Part shown: positions 8,717-19,300 of the stretch, piece after piece
Numbering within the stretch: the first letter of the stretch is position 1
Layout: every line of letters begins with the position of its first letter
Assembly (NCBI GenBank): GCA_002162765.1
Contig: MAAR01000012.1
Location: forward strand, 91,199-155,198
Direction: 5' to 3'
DNA from: Flavobacteriales bacterium 34_180_T64
GTDB lineage: Bacteria; Bacteroidota; Bacteroidia; Flavobacteriales; Flavobacteriaceae
DNA: 64,000 bases
Position numbers and translations under genes: made by a program
Notes under the pieces: model-generated
The model's input: only the letters and a program-made list of their open reading frames with translations
What the model was told of the DNA's origin: nothing
Database searches by the model: none

Positions 8717-8747
8717 AAAACCGCTCTATTTATTGGAGCGGTTTTTT
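8717..8747 (+). terminator. Rho-independent terminator between the coiled-coil gene and glyS
   Basis: AAACCGCTC (8718-8726) pairs perfectly with GAGCGGTTT (8736-8744) around a 9-nt loop and runs into a T tract. It ends only 12 bp before the glyS start codon, so glyS needs its own promoter inside or next to this hairpin. Confidence 0.85.
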
Positions 8748-8754
8748 ATTTTTG
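8747..8754 (+). promoter_or_regulatory. Possible -7 element giving a near-leaderless glyS mRNA
   Basis: TATTTTTG at 8747-8754 matches TAnnTTTG and ends 4 bp before the glyS ATG at 8759. If used, transcription would begin at or within a base or two of the start codon. No convincing TTG -33 element is seen at the expected distance, so support is weak. Confidence 0.3.
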
Positions 8755-8758
8755 CACC

Positions 8759-10297
8759 ATGGCAGATGATAATCAATTTAAAAAAGTAATCTCTCACGCG
8801 AAGGAGTATGGTTACGTATTTCAAAGTAGCGAAATCTATGACGGACTTAGTGCCGTTTATGACTATGCTCAAAACGGCGTAGAACTAAAGAATAACATAA
8901 GAGACTATTGGTGGAAGGCAATGGTGCAAATGAATGAAAATATTGTTGGTATAGACACTGCTATTTTCATGCATCCTACCATTTGGAAAGCTTCTGGCCA
9001 TGTAGATGCATTTAATGATCCTTTAATTGATAATAAGGATTCAAAGAAGCGTTATCGTGCTGATGTTCTTATTGAGGACTATTGTGCTAAAATAGAATCT
9101 AAAATCAATAAGGAAGTTTCTAAAGCTGCAAAACGATTCGGCGACGCTTTTAATAAAGAAGAATTCGTTTCAACCAACCCTCGTGTTTTAGGCTATTTCG
9201 AAAAAATAAATACCATTTTAACTCGAATGGGAAATTCTTTAGAAAGCGAAGACTTGGCTGACGTTAAGGCTTTAATTGAAGAATTAGAAATTGCTGATCC
9301 GTTAACTGGAAGTAAAAATTGGACTGATGTAAAACAGTTCAATCTTATGTTTGGGACCAAACTAGGAGCTTCTGCAGAACATGCAATGGACCTTTATTTA
9401 CGACCAGAAACTGCTCAAGGTATATTTGTAAACTTTTTGAACGTTCAAAAAACTGGACGTATGAAAATTCCATTTGGTATTGCACAAACTGGAAAAGCAT
9501 TTAGAAATGAAATTGTAGCACGTCAATTTATTTTTAGAATGCGTGAATTTGAACAAATGGAAATGCAGTTTTTCATTAAGCCAGGAACTCAAAAAGAATG
9601 GTACGAGCATTGGAAAGAAACGAGAATGAAATGGCATCTATCCCTTGGAATGGGTGCTGATAATTATCGTTTTCATGACCATGAAAAATTAGCACATTAC
9701 GCTGATGCTGCTTCTGATATCGAATTCAAATTCCCTTTTGGATTTAAAGAATTAGAAGGCATCCACTCGCGAACAGATTTCGATTTGAAAGCGCATGAAG
9801 AGTTTTCAGGTAAAAAATTACAGTATTTTGACCATGAAGAAAACAAAAGTTATACGCCTTATGTGTTGGAAACTTCCATTGGACTAGACCGTATGTTTTT
9901 AGCTGTATTTTCTAATGCGTTAACGGAAGAAGCATTAGATAACAACACCACAAGAACTGTTTTGAAGTTACCTGCTGTTTTAGCACCAACAAAAGCTGCA
10001 ATTCTTCCTTTAGTAAAAAAGGATGGTTTACCAGAAATAGCACGCAAGATTGTTGAAGAGTTAAAATGGGATTTCAATGTTGCTTATGACGAGAAAGATG
10101 CAGTAGGAAGACGTTATAGAAGACAAGATGCGAATGGAACACCCTTTTGTATCACTGTTGATCATGACACTAAAACAGACAATACCGTGACGATTAGACA
10201 TAGAGATACAATGGAGCAACAACGTGTGAAAATTGAAGATTTAAAAGCAATTATAAAGCAAGAAGTTGATGTTAAGAATTGGCTCATGAAAATGTAG
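8759..10297 (+). CDS. glyS: Glycine--tRNA ligase (single-chain, eukaryote/archaeal-type)
   Basis: The 512-residue class II synthetase charges tRNA-Gly. It is the single-subunit homodimeric form rather than the alpha/beta form of most proteobacteria. Class II motif 1 lies in the N-terminal HPTIWKASGHVDAFNDP region. LRPETAQGIFVNF and FGIAQTGKAFRNEI (motif 2 region, with the REFEQMEMQFF loop) are diagnostic of GlyRS, and ETSIGLDRMFLAVF is motif 3. The C-terminal anticodon-binding domain includes VGRRYRRQDANGTPFC and TVTIRHRDTMEQ. Flanking terminators make it monocistronic. The ATG chosen begins MADDNQFKKVISHAKEYGYV, the usual N-terminus for this group. Confidence 0.97.
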   Translation: MADDNQFKKVISHAKEYGYVFQSSEIYDGLSAVYDYAQNGVELKNNIRDYWWKAMVQMNENIVGIDTAIFMHPTIWKASGHVDAFNDPLIDNKDSKKRYRADVLIEDYCAKIESKINKEVSKAAKRFGDAFNKEEFVSTNPRVLGYFEKINTILTRMGNSLESEDLADVKALIEELEIADPLTGSKNWTDVKQFNLMFGTKLGASAEHAMDLYLRPETAQGIFVNFLNVQKTGRMKIPFGIAQTGKAFRNEIVARQFIFRMREFEQMEMQFFIKPGTQKEWYEHWKETRMKWHLSLGMGADNYRFHDHEKLAHYADAASDIEFKFPFGFKELEGIHSRTDFDLKAHEEFSGKKLQYFDHEENKSYTPYVLETSIGLDRMFLAVFSNALTEEALDNNTTRTVLKLPAVLAPTKAAILPLVKKDGLPEIARKIVEELKWDFNVAYDEKDAVGRRYRRQDANGTPFCITVDHDTKTDNTVTIRHRDTMEQQRVKIEDLKAIIKQEVDVKNWLMKM

Positions 10298-10315
10298 CTT
10301 GCAACACATATACTA

Positions 10316-10350
10316 AATAAAAACCCCAAGCAAATGCTTGGGGTTTTTAT
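10316..10350. terminator. Bidirectional terminator between glyS and the metal efflux operon
   Basis: AAACCCCAAGC (10321-10331) and GCTTGGGGTTT (10336-10346) are perfect reverse complements with a 4-nt loop. T runs follow on both strands, so it can end both glyS and the convergent efflux operon. Confidence 0.85.
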
Positions 10351-10365
10351 TTGATAACTCATTGA

Positions 10366-11511
10366 TTAATGATTGTGACCACCTTCTCCATTGTTCAATA
10401 ACATATAAGTTCCTTTAGTGAGCAACTGTTTACCTTTCAATAGCTCAAGATTTAAAACCTCAACAAATTCTTCAGTTTGATTTCCAATTTCGACTTGCAC
10501 TTTTTCAAAATGAAATTCTGAATCTGTTTCTTCTTTTAAAACTAGAACAAAATTATGATCGTCTACTTCTATTATTGCATCCTTTGGTAAGGCGGTGCTT
10601 TTTAACTCACTCACAATAATTTCGGCTTCTATAAACATTCCAACTATAAAATTGGAAGCTTCGCTATCTACATGCCCATGAACCTTTACACGACGTGTAA
10701 TTTCGTCGATAGTTGTTCCTACTAAATGCACATCAGCATCAAAAGTTTCATCAGATGCTTCAGGAAGCATAAACAGAATTTTCTGAGCTTTTTTGATTTT
10801 TAAAATGTCTTTTTCGAAAACTGACAATTCCAAATGAATATGATCAGTATCCACTATTTCTAATATAACCTCTGAAGGTGAAACAAAAGATCCATTACTC
10901 ACATTTACTTTAGTAACATATCCATCAATTGAAGCATATAAATTAATTGTTGAAGATATAATACCTTGTTCAACATTAGTAGGATTAATATTCATCATTT
11001 GTAATTTTTTATGCAACCCATTATAATGTGCCAAATTACTTTTATAAACACTTTCTGCTTTTAAAAAGTTCTTCTGTGAAGTAATATTCTCATCAAACAA
11101 AATCTTCTGCCTATTAAATTCAGATTTAAGATAACTAAGCTGTTCTGACACCTCAAGATAATTTTGTTGAATTTCAACAAACTCAATATTTTCAAGTGTA
11201 GCCACCAATTGTCCTTTCTTAACTTCATCACCAATTAGTAAGGGAGCTTTTTTAATAAACCCTCCAATGAAAGATGTTACACTAGATTTATTATGAGGAG
11301 GTACATCAATCAGTCCATTAGTTTTCACCGAAACATTAAAATCTTGTTCAGTTAATGATCCCAAGGTCATTTTTTCACCTTCAAATTGTTGTTTAGTAAT
11401 TACTAATTCATCTGAATTATCTTCTACTTCGACCGTTGTTTCATTCTTTTTTTCTTGATTCCCACAGGCTGTAATTAATAGTAAAAACAGTAATATATAT
11501 AAGTTTTTCAT
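10366..11511 (-). CDS. RND efflux periplasmic adaptor subunit (CzcB/CusB-like lipoprotein)
   Basis: The 381-residue membrane-fusion protein has a lipoprotein signal ending LLITACGNQ (Cys16). A barrel-sandwich hybrid follows (GGFIKKAPLLIGDEVKKGQL and SIDGYVTKVNVSNGSFVSP) on either side of a coiled-coil hairpin at about 120-180. Beta-barrel and membrane-proximal domains fill the C-terminal half. The last residues, NNGEGGHNH, could bind metal. It bridges the inner-membrane pump and the outer-membrane channel. It is the last gene of the operon, 10 bp after the pump-TolC fusion gene, and ends at a bidirectional terminator. Metal identity is inferred from the pump, not from this protein. Confidence 0.92.
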   Translation of the reverse strand: MKNLYILLFLLLITACGNQEKKNETTVEVEDNSDELVITKQQFEGEKMTLGSLTEQDFNVSVKTNGLIDVPPHNKSSVTSFIGGFIKKAPLLIGDEVKKGQLVATLENIEFVEIQQNYLEVSEQLSYLKSEFNRQKILFDENITSQKNFLKAESVYKSNLAHYNGLHKKLQMMNINPTNVEQGIISSTINLYASIDGYVTKVNVSNGSFVSPSEVILEIVDTDHIHLELSVFEKDILKIKKAQKILFMLPEASDETFDADVHLVGTTIDEITRRVKVHGHVDSEASNFIVGMFIEAEIIVSELKSTALPKDAIIEVDDHNFVLVLKEETDSEFHFEKVQVEIGNQTEEFVEVLNLELLKGKQLLTKGTYMLLNNGEGGHNH

Positions 11512-11521
11512 TTTGATTATT

Positions 11522-14500
11522 TTATAAAATTAAATGATTGATTGCAATAATTGTTTGATTGTAACTATTTAAATTGTCGAGATACGTGAGTTCGATTTCC
11601 TTAGCTGTTTCAATACTTTGTATGTACTGAAAAAAATCAATTTCACCTTCTTTAAAAGTTCGTTCAGCAGTTTTTATAATTTCTTCGGAAAGTGATTTTC
11701 CTTGGTTTTCATAATAAATAATAGCCTCATCATACTTTTGAAGCTTTGCCAAAAGCGATTGATGTTCGGCATTTAATCTAACCTTATAATCTTGTTGTTG
11801 CTCATCTACAATATCCAGAGCAATATTAGATGCTTTTATTTTAGACCTATTACCACTAAATAATAATGGGATTTTTAACCCAAACTGATACCCTTTAATT
11901 GAAGTATTTAAACCACTATTAGAACCTTGAAAATATTCAATACTCAAATCCGGTAACAAGCTTTGTTTCTCCCTTTGATTCAAAGCTTTATAATATGCTT
12001 TTGAATCCTCAAAATACATTAGCCCTTTATTATCCGAGGTAGATATGTCTTGCATACTTAACTTTTGAAGTGGTTCGTCACTCGTATTTAACGTATCAAC
12101 TTGAACTACTTTTTTCAAATTTTCTGTTGCTAGAATGACTTCTTGATGGGCTTGTTTATTTAAAGTTTCTAATTGTTTTTGCTTTGATTCTGCTGTAATC
12201 ATTTCTAAGTAATTAGTTTCTCCAAGCTCAAATCTTCTTTTTGCTGATTTTGCAAAATTCTGATATAAACTATCTAAAAACTGATAGGTCTTAGCTTTAT
12301 TTTTCACATAACTCAACCTGTAATAGTTGGCATAAACATCACGTTTCAAATTTAGAAGTTGAATATTATAATTTGTTTCTTGTATTTGATATTGGGCTTT
12401 GTTCACTTTTTTATTAGCAAAATAAACTGTTGGAAATTTGAAATCTTGTGAAATTCCAAACACTTTCAAAGGTTCATTATTAATTGCCAAATTACTCTCG
12501 TCGTAATTATAGTAAATCGAAGTTTTATCAAAACTAAAAGCACTTCCAATCAACGCATTTGCTTTTTGAGTTTTCAAGGATTTAGCCTTTAAATTTGAGT
12601 TGTTTTCAATGGCTAAAGTTATAGTTTCTTCAACGTTCAAAGAAGATTGTTGAGCATTCATCGTAAATGTTAAAAAGACTACAACTACTGTAGCAAGACC
12701 TTTTTTACTCATTTTAATTTTAGTTCCATTTTCAAACCAAGCGTATAAAACAGGAAGGACGATTAAAGTAAGAATAGTTGCTGTAACCAATCCTCCAATT
12801 ACTACCGTTGCCAATGGTCGTTGTACTTCAGCTCCAGCATTGGTGGAAATTGCCATTGGCAAAAACCCTAATGCGGCTGCTGCCGCAGTTAAAATAACTG
12901 GTCGTAATCGTTCTTTTGTTCCTCGTTTAATACGTTCTTCAATATCAGATACTCCTTCTTCTTTAAGTTCTTTAAAATGCTCAATCAATACAATCCCGTT
13001 TAGAACAGCAATACCAAATAATGCAATAAAACCAACACCTGCAGAAATACTAAATGGTAAATCTCTTATCCATAAAAATAAAACACCTCCAACTGCCGAT
13101 AATGGAATGGCCGAGTAGACCATTAATGCTTCTTTCACCGATCCAAACGCAAAGTGAAGTAAAATGAAAATTAGCACCAACGCGATTGGAACTGCGATCA
13201 TAAGTCTTGCTTTTGCGCTTTGTAAGTTTTCAAATTGTCCACCATAAGTTATACTATATCCAACAGGTAATTGAACATTTTTATCAATGATATTTTTTAC
13301 ATCATCCACAACAGATTGCAAATCTCTATTTCTAACATTTATACCAACCACAATTCGTCGTTTAGTATCATCTCTTGAAATTTTTGCTGGCCCCGTTGTG
13401 TATTTTATATCTGCTAATTCACTCATTGGGATTTTATTTCCATTAGGTGTATCTACATATAAATTTTGAAGGTTTTCCAAATTTTGACGATGTGCTATAT
13501 CTAATCGAACCACTAGATCGAAACGTTTTTCACCTTCAAATACGCTGCCAACGGTACCACCAGCAAAACCAGCAGAAATCATATGGTTTAAATCTGATAT
13601 ATTCAAACCATATCGTGCAATTTTACTTCTGTTAAAAGTGACACTCATTTGTGGAAGTCCGTCTACTTTTTCAACTATGACATCAGAAGCGCCATCTACA
13701 CTCTCTATAAGATCTTTAATTTCATCTGCCTTACTTGCTAAGACTTCTAAGTCTTCACCAAATATTTTGACAGCAACATCTGCTCTTACACCAGTAATTA
13801 ATTCATTAAAACGCATCTCAATTGGTTGTGTGAATTCCACATCCATCCCAGGAATAACTTGAAGTGCTTCCTTAAATTTGTCTGCTAATTCATCTTTATT
13901 AGATGCTGTAGTCCATTCGCTTTTTGGTTTAAGTTTAATAATAACATCACTCTCTTCCATTGACATTGGATCCGTTGGTACTTCCGCCGCACCAATTCGA
14001 GTGACGACCTGATCTACTTCCGGAAAATTATCCAGTAATATTTGTTCAATTCTAGTTGTTATTTCTATAGTTTTACTCAAGGATGTTCCTGTTTTTAATA
14101 CAGGCTGAATTACAAAATCCCCTTCATCTAATGTAGGAACGAATTCTCCTCCCATTCTACTAAATATCCAAATACTACTAGTTAGGAGCACTAAAGAAAG
14201 TATCACGACTATTCGCTTATTTAATAAAGCCCAATGAATAATGGGTTCGTACCATTTATTGAGTACTTTCATTATCATAACAGATACATTCTTTTCGCTT
14301 TGTTTAATTGGTTTTAAAAATAAAGAAGAAATTACAGGCACATAAGTGAGGCAAAAAATCATGGCTCCAATTAGTGCAAAACTAAATGTTAGTGCCATGG
14401 GTTTGAACATTTTTCCCTCTATACCACTCAACGTTAATATTGGAATAAAAACGATTAAAATAATAAGCTGACCAAAGATTGCCGAATTCATCATTTTTGA

Positions 14501-15835
14501 AGAACTCTTTAAAGTAATTGCATCAATTTCGGCTTGTCTTTTTGTAGGATCTAAGGTTGTGATTTTTTTCGTTTGACTCATTATTCGAAACGCAATAAAT
14601 TCGACTATAATTACAGCGCCATCGATAATAATTCCGAAATCAATTGCCCCTAAACTCATTAAATTTGCATCAACTCCAAAAATATTCATCAGTGAAATTG
14701 CAAATAATAAACTCAATGGAATTATTGAAGCGACTACCAATCCGGAACGTAAATTCCCTAATAATAAAACCACAACAAAAATTACAATTAATGATCCTAA
14801 TAAGAGATTTTCGATAACAGTAGATGTTGTTTTATTAATTAGCTCACTTCGCTCTAAAAATCCATTAATATAAACGCCTTCAGGTAATGTACTTTGTATT
14901 GCGGCTACACGTTCCTTTACAGCATCAATAACTTTTTTAGAATTACCGCCTTTTAGCATCATTACTTGACCTAAGACTTTTTCCCCTTCGCCATTACCAG
15001 TTATTGCACCAAAACGTGTAGCACTCCCAAAACCAACAGTTGCAACATCTTTAATTAAAACTGGGCTCCCATTGTTTTTAACTACAATATTATTTATATC
15101 TTCTAATGAATTCACTAATCCTTCTCCTCTAATGAAAAATGCTTTATTAGTTTTTTCAATATATCCTCCTCCTGCAACACTGTTATTTTTTTCTAATGCT
15201 TCAAATATTTCTGACACTGAAATATTCATTGCATGAAGTTTCGTAGGGTTAATAGCTACTTCATACTGTTTTAAAAATCCACCCCAAGTATTCACTTCAA
15301 CAACGCCATGAATCCCTGATAATTGGCGCTTTACAATCCAATCTTGAATAGTTCGTAGCTCGGTTGTTGAATACTTGTCCTTATAATCAGGTTTTACGTC
15401 TAAAATGTATTGATATATCTCACCCAATCCTGTTGTTATTGGCCCCATTTCGGGAGTGCCAAATCCATCAGGAATTTTTTCAGAGGCAGATTTAATTTTC
15501 TCAGCAATGAGTTGCCGTGGCAAATAGGTGCCTAAATCGTCCTCAAATACAATAGTTACTACTGAAAGACCAAATTTTGAAATTGAACGTATTTCTACTA
15601 CACCAGGTAGATTAGCCATTTCTAATTCTACAGGATAAGTTATAAATTGTTCTACATCCTGCGTTGATAGATTTCTAGATGTAGTAATTACCTGCACTTG
15701 ATTATTGGTGATATCTGGAACCGCACCTATAGGTATTCTTGTAATAGAAAAAATTCCATAACCAATAACAAATGCTATAAATAAAAGGATAATAAGCTTA
15801 TTCTTTAAGCTAAATTTTATAATATTCTCTAACAT
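11522..15835 (-). CDS. CzcA/CusA-family heavy-metal RND pump fused to a TolC-like outer-membrane factor
   Basis: The 1437-residue chain joins two proteins. Residues 1 to about 1041 are a complete HME-RND pump with N-terminal helix, two periplasmic loops and twelve membrane helices. In TM4, DFGIIIDGAVIIVE places Asp399, Asp405 and Glu412 at the same spacing as the proton-relay residues of CzcA; this favours divalent cations (Co/Zn/Cd/Ni) over Cu(I)/Ag(I). From Met1042 (genomic 12712) the sequence restarts with a signal peptide, MSKKGLATVVVVFLTFTMNA, then a TolC-type outer-membrane efflux protein of about 370 residues (LNVEETITLAIENNSNLKA). The same fusion is common in flavobacteria to my knowledge. 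Cleavage at the internal signal, or an internal start at 12712, could still release the channel protein. Confidence 0.93.
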   Translation of the reverse strand: MLENIIKFSLKNKLIILLFIAFVIGYGIFSITRIPIGAVPDITNNQVQVITTSRNLSTQDVEQFITYPVELEMANLPGVVEIRSISKFGLSVVTIVFEDDLGTYLPRQLIAEKIKSASEKIPDGFGTPEMGPITTGLGEIYQYILDVKPDYKDKYSTTELRTIQDWIVKRQLSGIHGVVEVNTWGGFLKQYEVAINPTKLHAMNISVSEIFEALEKNNSVAGGGYIEKTNKAFFIRGEGLVNSLEDINNIVVKNNGSPVLIKDVATVGFGSATRFGAITGNGEGEKVLGQVMMLKGGNSKKVIDAVKERVAAIQSTLPEGVYINGFLERSELINKTTSTVIENLLLGSLIVIFVVVLLLGNLRSGLVVASIIPLSLLFAISLMNIFGVDANLMSLGAIDFGIIIDGAVIIVEFIAFRIMSQTKKITTLDPTKRQAEIDAITLKSSSKMMNSAIFGQLIILIVFIPILTLSGIEGKMFKPMALTFSFALIGAMIFCLTYVPVISSLFLKPIKQSEKNVSVMIMKVLNKWYEPIIHWALLNKRIVVILSLVLLTSSIWIFSRMGGEFVPTLDEGDFVIQPVLKTGTSLSKTIEITTRIEQILLDNFPEVDQVVTRIGAAEVPTDPMSMEESDVIIKLKPKSEWTTASNKDELADKFKEALQVIPGMDVEFTQPIEMRFNELITGVRADVAVKIFGEDLEVLASKADEIKDLIESVDGASDVIVEKVDGLPQMSVTFNRSKIARYGLNISDLNHMISAGFAGGTVGSVFEGEKRFDLVVRLDIAHRQNLENLQNLYVDTPNGNKIPMSELADIKYTTGPAKISRDDTKRRIVVGINVRNRDLQSVVDDVKNIIDKNVQLPVGYSITYGGQFENLQSAKARLMIAVPIALVLIFILLHFAFGSVKEALMVYSAIPLSAVGGVLFLWIRDLPFSISAGVGFIALFGIAVLNGIVLIEHFKELKEEGVSDIEERIKRGTKERLRPVILTAAAAALGFLPMAISTNAGAEVQRPLATVVIGGLVTATILTLIVLPVLYAWFENGTKIKMSKKGLATVVVVFLTFTMNAQQSSLNVEETITLAIENNSNLKAKSLKTQKANALIGSAFSFDKTSIYYNYDESNLAINNEPLKVFGISQDFKFPTVYFANKKVNKAQYQIQETNYNIQLLNLKRDVYANYYRLSYVKNKAKTYQFLDSLYQNFAKSAKRRFELGETNYLEMITAESKQKQLETLNKQAHQEVILATENLKKVVQVDTLNTSDEPLQKLSMQDISTSDNKGLMYFEDSKAYYKALNQREKQSLLPDLSIEYFQGSNSGLNTSIKGYQFGLKIPLLFSGNRSKIKASNIALDIVDEQQQDYKVRLNAEHQSLLAKLQKYDEAIIYYENQGKSLSEEIIKTAERTFKEGEIDFFQYIQSIETAKEIELTYLDNLNSYNQTIIAINHLIL

Positions 15836-15904
15836 AATTTATTAAATAAAAAATTGTAAGCCGTTAAATTGCAGCTTGTTAATATAATTTTAATCGCTAA
15901 AAAA

Positions 15905-16294
15905 TTATGCTAATCTCGGAGGTTGAAAAACCGAAGGTTTTTCGAATAGGGAAGTTGATTCTTTATAAAAGAAATTAAAAGGAATCTCAGTAAAAGTTGT
16001 ATACTCTAAATTAAATTTAACTACTTGAAAGGTAAATGCAGCATTCGCGTGAACACAGGTTTGATGACTATGCTTGAAAGGTAAATCTTGGTGCTCTTCG
16101 TGATCACTTCCATGTTGGAATTTTGAATTGCCATAGTGCTCGCCCAGAAAATCTAAAAATGTGTCGCCATAGGCTTTTTCATGATATTCGGCATGTTCCA
16201 TTAATACACTTAGCTTTGAAACATCTTCAAAACTAATGTTTAAACTTTGTACAAGTATTAAACTTGAAAATAATATGGCAACAATTTTACTCAT
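15905..16294 (-). CDS. Small His-rich exported protein at the head of the metal efflux operon
   Basis: The 129-residue protein has a signal-like N-terminus (MSKIVAILFSSLILVQSLNI) and a middle rich in His and acidic residues: MEHAEYHEKAYGD, then HGSDHEEHQDLPFKHSHQTC. This is a plausible metal-binding segment in the periplasm. No family with a known role is recognised. It lies 69 bp upstream of the pump gene in the same direction, so it is probably the first gene of the operon and may sense, buffer or deliver the exported metal. A possible promoter (TAGATTTG, 16310-16303, with TTG 22 bp upstream) would give a leader of only a few nucleotides. Confidence 0.75.
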   Translation of the reverse strand: MSKIVAILFSSLILVQSLNISFEDVSKLSVLMEHAEYHEKAYGDTFLDFLGEHYGNSKFQHGSDHEEHQDLPFKHSHQTCVHANAAFTFQVVKFNLEYTTFTEIPFNFFYKESTSLFEKPSVFQPPRLA

Positions 16295-16351
16295 ATAGTC
16301 TACAAATCTACAAAAATTTACTATTACGAAAGCAACCTAAGTTACAAGACG

Positions 16352-19300
16352 TTAAAAATAGGCCTTTAACTGTATCGTGCCTGTGTGAATGGTTTTAGAG
16401 GTTTCGGTTTTTCTTCCAAAGTAATTTAAATTTAAATCTAAAAACTTGGTTAGTTTTTTTTGAGCAAGTAAACTCCATGTAAAATTCTTACCAGACTGAA
16501 GACCTTCTAGAATTTGATATGATACAGGCGTATTAGCATTTCCTGTAAATGTATTTTGAAATAAATTGAATTCACCAATTAAAGATAATTTTTGAACATT
16601 ATTAAAGGTAAAAGACAAACCATAATTATGCTGCTGTAATTTCTCTTTATCCCCAATTACATTATTCTTGGTACTAAATTGGTAGAATATATCAAAACGT
16701 GCGTTTTCATTAAATAGATAAGAAAGCTTAGGAAACAAGCGTTGCTCTTCAATACTATAATTTCTTGAACTAAAGTTTTCACTTAAACTTTCATTCGTTT
16801 CTATACTGGTCTTTAAATTCATTAGCCAACTTTCCTGGAATTTATGATTAAAATTTAATTGATGGCTTTCTAGTTTGTTTTCCTGAAATCCAATAGATAA
16901 TACCGTTCTATTGGAATTAGACAAAAACGTATACGATGTTGTATAGCGCTGCTTCCCTCTGTTAAAAAACAAAACATTCCTAAAACTATTATTAAGTGCT
17001 AGCTGAGTGGATTCATTTTCTTTAAATGGATTGATGTTAAAAACATTTCCTTCTCGTTTGTTTTTTCTATCAATGAGGAAAGATGTCTGATTATAAAAAT
17101 GTGCCCAGAATTGTTTGGATTTGGATTCCGATGCTGACCATTGTTGTGGATTGATAGTTAAGGTTTGACTCAATCTATTTTGATGCGTTTTGACAAAAAC
17201 TTGATTAGGCAATAACACTCTGATGTAACTACCTTCATCTTGAAACTGTGCCAATTCAAACTCGTTAAGTTCTTGTATACCGTTCGTATTATAGTCTATC
17301 CAAGTATATCCTCCTTGACCTGGCTCCACTTCTACATAGGTAAAATCTTGCTGCGGCAAGGTGCCAGAATTGGTTTCAAAAATTGTATTCCATTGTACGA
17401 TTTGCCGAAATAATTTTTGATTAAATGTAAGTCGTGAATTTAAAGATTGCTCTTCTTCAATGGTATTATCTACAGGTTTCAATGTTCTATAATTAACATA
17501 GAGTCCCAAATTTGTTTTCGCATTCTGAATTATTTTAGATTTCAAATAATAGGTATTTGAACTATTCACTTTAGCAACTTTATTAAGTCTTAAACTGTCA
17601 TTTATTCTGTTTTTATATCCCAATTCTACAAATACATTTGTACTATCACCAATTCCATAGAACACTTCATAAGACTTAAATCGTTGGCTTAGATTTGTTA
17701 GATTATTTGTTACAAATTCTCGCTGTTCATTATCTTCAATAGCTAGTTTTGCACCAACCCATTGTTTACCAAAACCATAGGTGATGCGATTAAAAGATCT
17801 TAAAAACGTTGCTGTTGAAAGACTACTCGTATTATTCAAAATACTTGAGTTTGAAAATATATTGAATTGATTCAAATTTAAATTTGCCAATAAATTATGC
17901 CGATTTCCATTAAAATTTTCGGAATAATTGAGATGTTCAAACGTATACGTTGCTATTCCTTTTTTTGGATGTAAATATTCAAATCCTGCAGACAATAAAT
18001 TTTGATTACCCAATGGTTTCTCTAAATTCCAATCGCGATTAAACTCTGCATAATATAGACGTTCAATACTTTTAAAATCGTCCTGAATAATATCAGCGTC
18101 TAGGATAACATTCAAATTCCATAAACTGTCAGATTTAATTATATTCTGCTTCAACTTCAGTTTTGCTGCAAAACCATCATTATTTGAATCATCAATAGAC
18201 GAAAATAAATTCAAATCATTTTTACTCCCTGTTAGTTCAAAATAAATATCCGTTCGATCTGACGGTTTATAAGTTCCGTTTACAACTGCTACCTGAAGTT
18301 TAGTTGGTGCTATTAATTGTACAATTGGTTCGTAATTTCCTTGAGGTATGCTTCCTACTGGAGCAACATATTCATAAATATTACTAACGGCATTACTATT
18401 TACTAAAATATAATTCCCTTGATTTTCGCCTACGAGCGTAAATTTGACACTAAATAAATCGTCATCTGGATTATTTGAAAACACGAAAGCCTCAACACCA
18501 TCGATAAGTTCCTTTTTGTATAAAATTCTGTTTTCATTAAAGGATTCAGCAACATCAGAAGGTGCCACCATTAATGATCTATCATCACCTGCATCTGAAA
18601 GAATCTGCTTTTGTTCATTGGATAAATTTTGTTGTAAGGGTTGATTTTTAGCATCTACCTCTGAATAGACAGAAACACCAAGTTTTAATTTATCCGATTG
18701 GTATTCTCCACCACCAAATGCTATGAATCTAGAAAAATTACGTTCACTATATTGATAATCGACGGTAATTCGCATCTCAGAAGTAATAGGAAATGTCGAA
18801 TTGAAAATAATTTCACCAGCGTTATAATCTATAATATAATCGTTGCTTTCTCCGCGTTCAATAGGTAATCCATTGACATAAACCGTTTCACTTCCAGAGA
18901 CAATGAGCACAAACAATTCATTATTAGGACCACGTAATTTATAGGGCCCTTGATTTCCTTCCTGAGCAGTAAACTGACTTGTTGTGAATTGACCCCTAAC
19001 CAATGCACCAGAAGCAAACAGATTCGTTTTTGATGTCGAATGGTTCAAATTTGCATTCACAAATAAGCCTTGAACACGCTTATTGAAACTAGCGAAATAA
19101 CTAGTTTCGTTTACAAGATCTATATCTCCAGCTCTAATGTTCCAATTATCACTGAAGAGTTCAATGAAAACTTGATCAAATTCATCTAGTCGCTGAGAAT
19201 ACCCACTTTCTTGCAATGGAACATTTGCATCTTGAATTGAGGCTCTTAGTGAGACTTTATCGCTTAACTTACCAGAAATCTGTAAATCTAACTCGCTATT

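Noticed and set aside
12840..13862. Several plus-strand ORFs opposite the RND pump
   Set aside because: They are antisense shadows of transmembrane and conserved regions of the pump.
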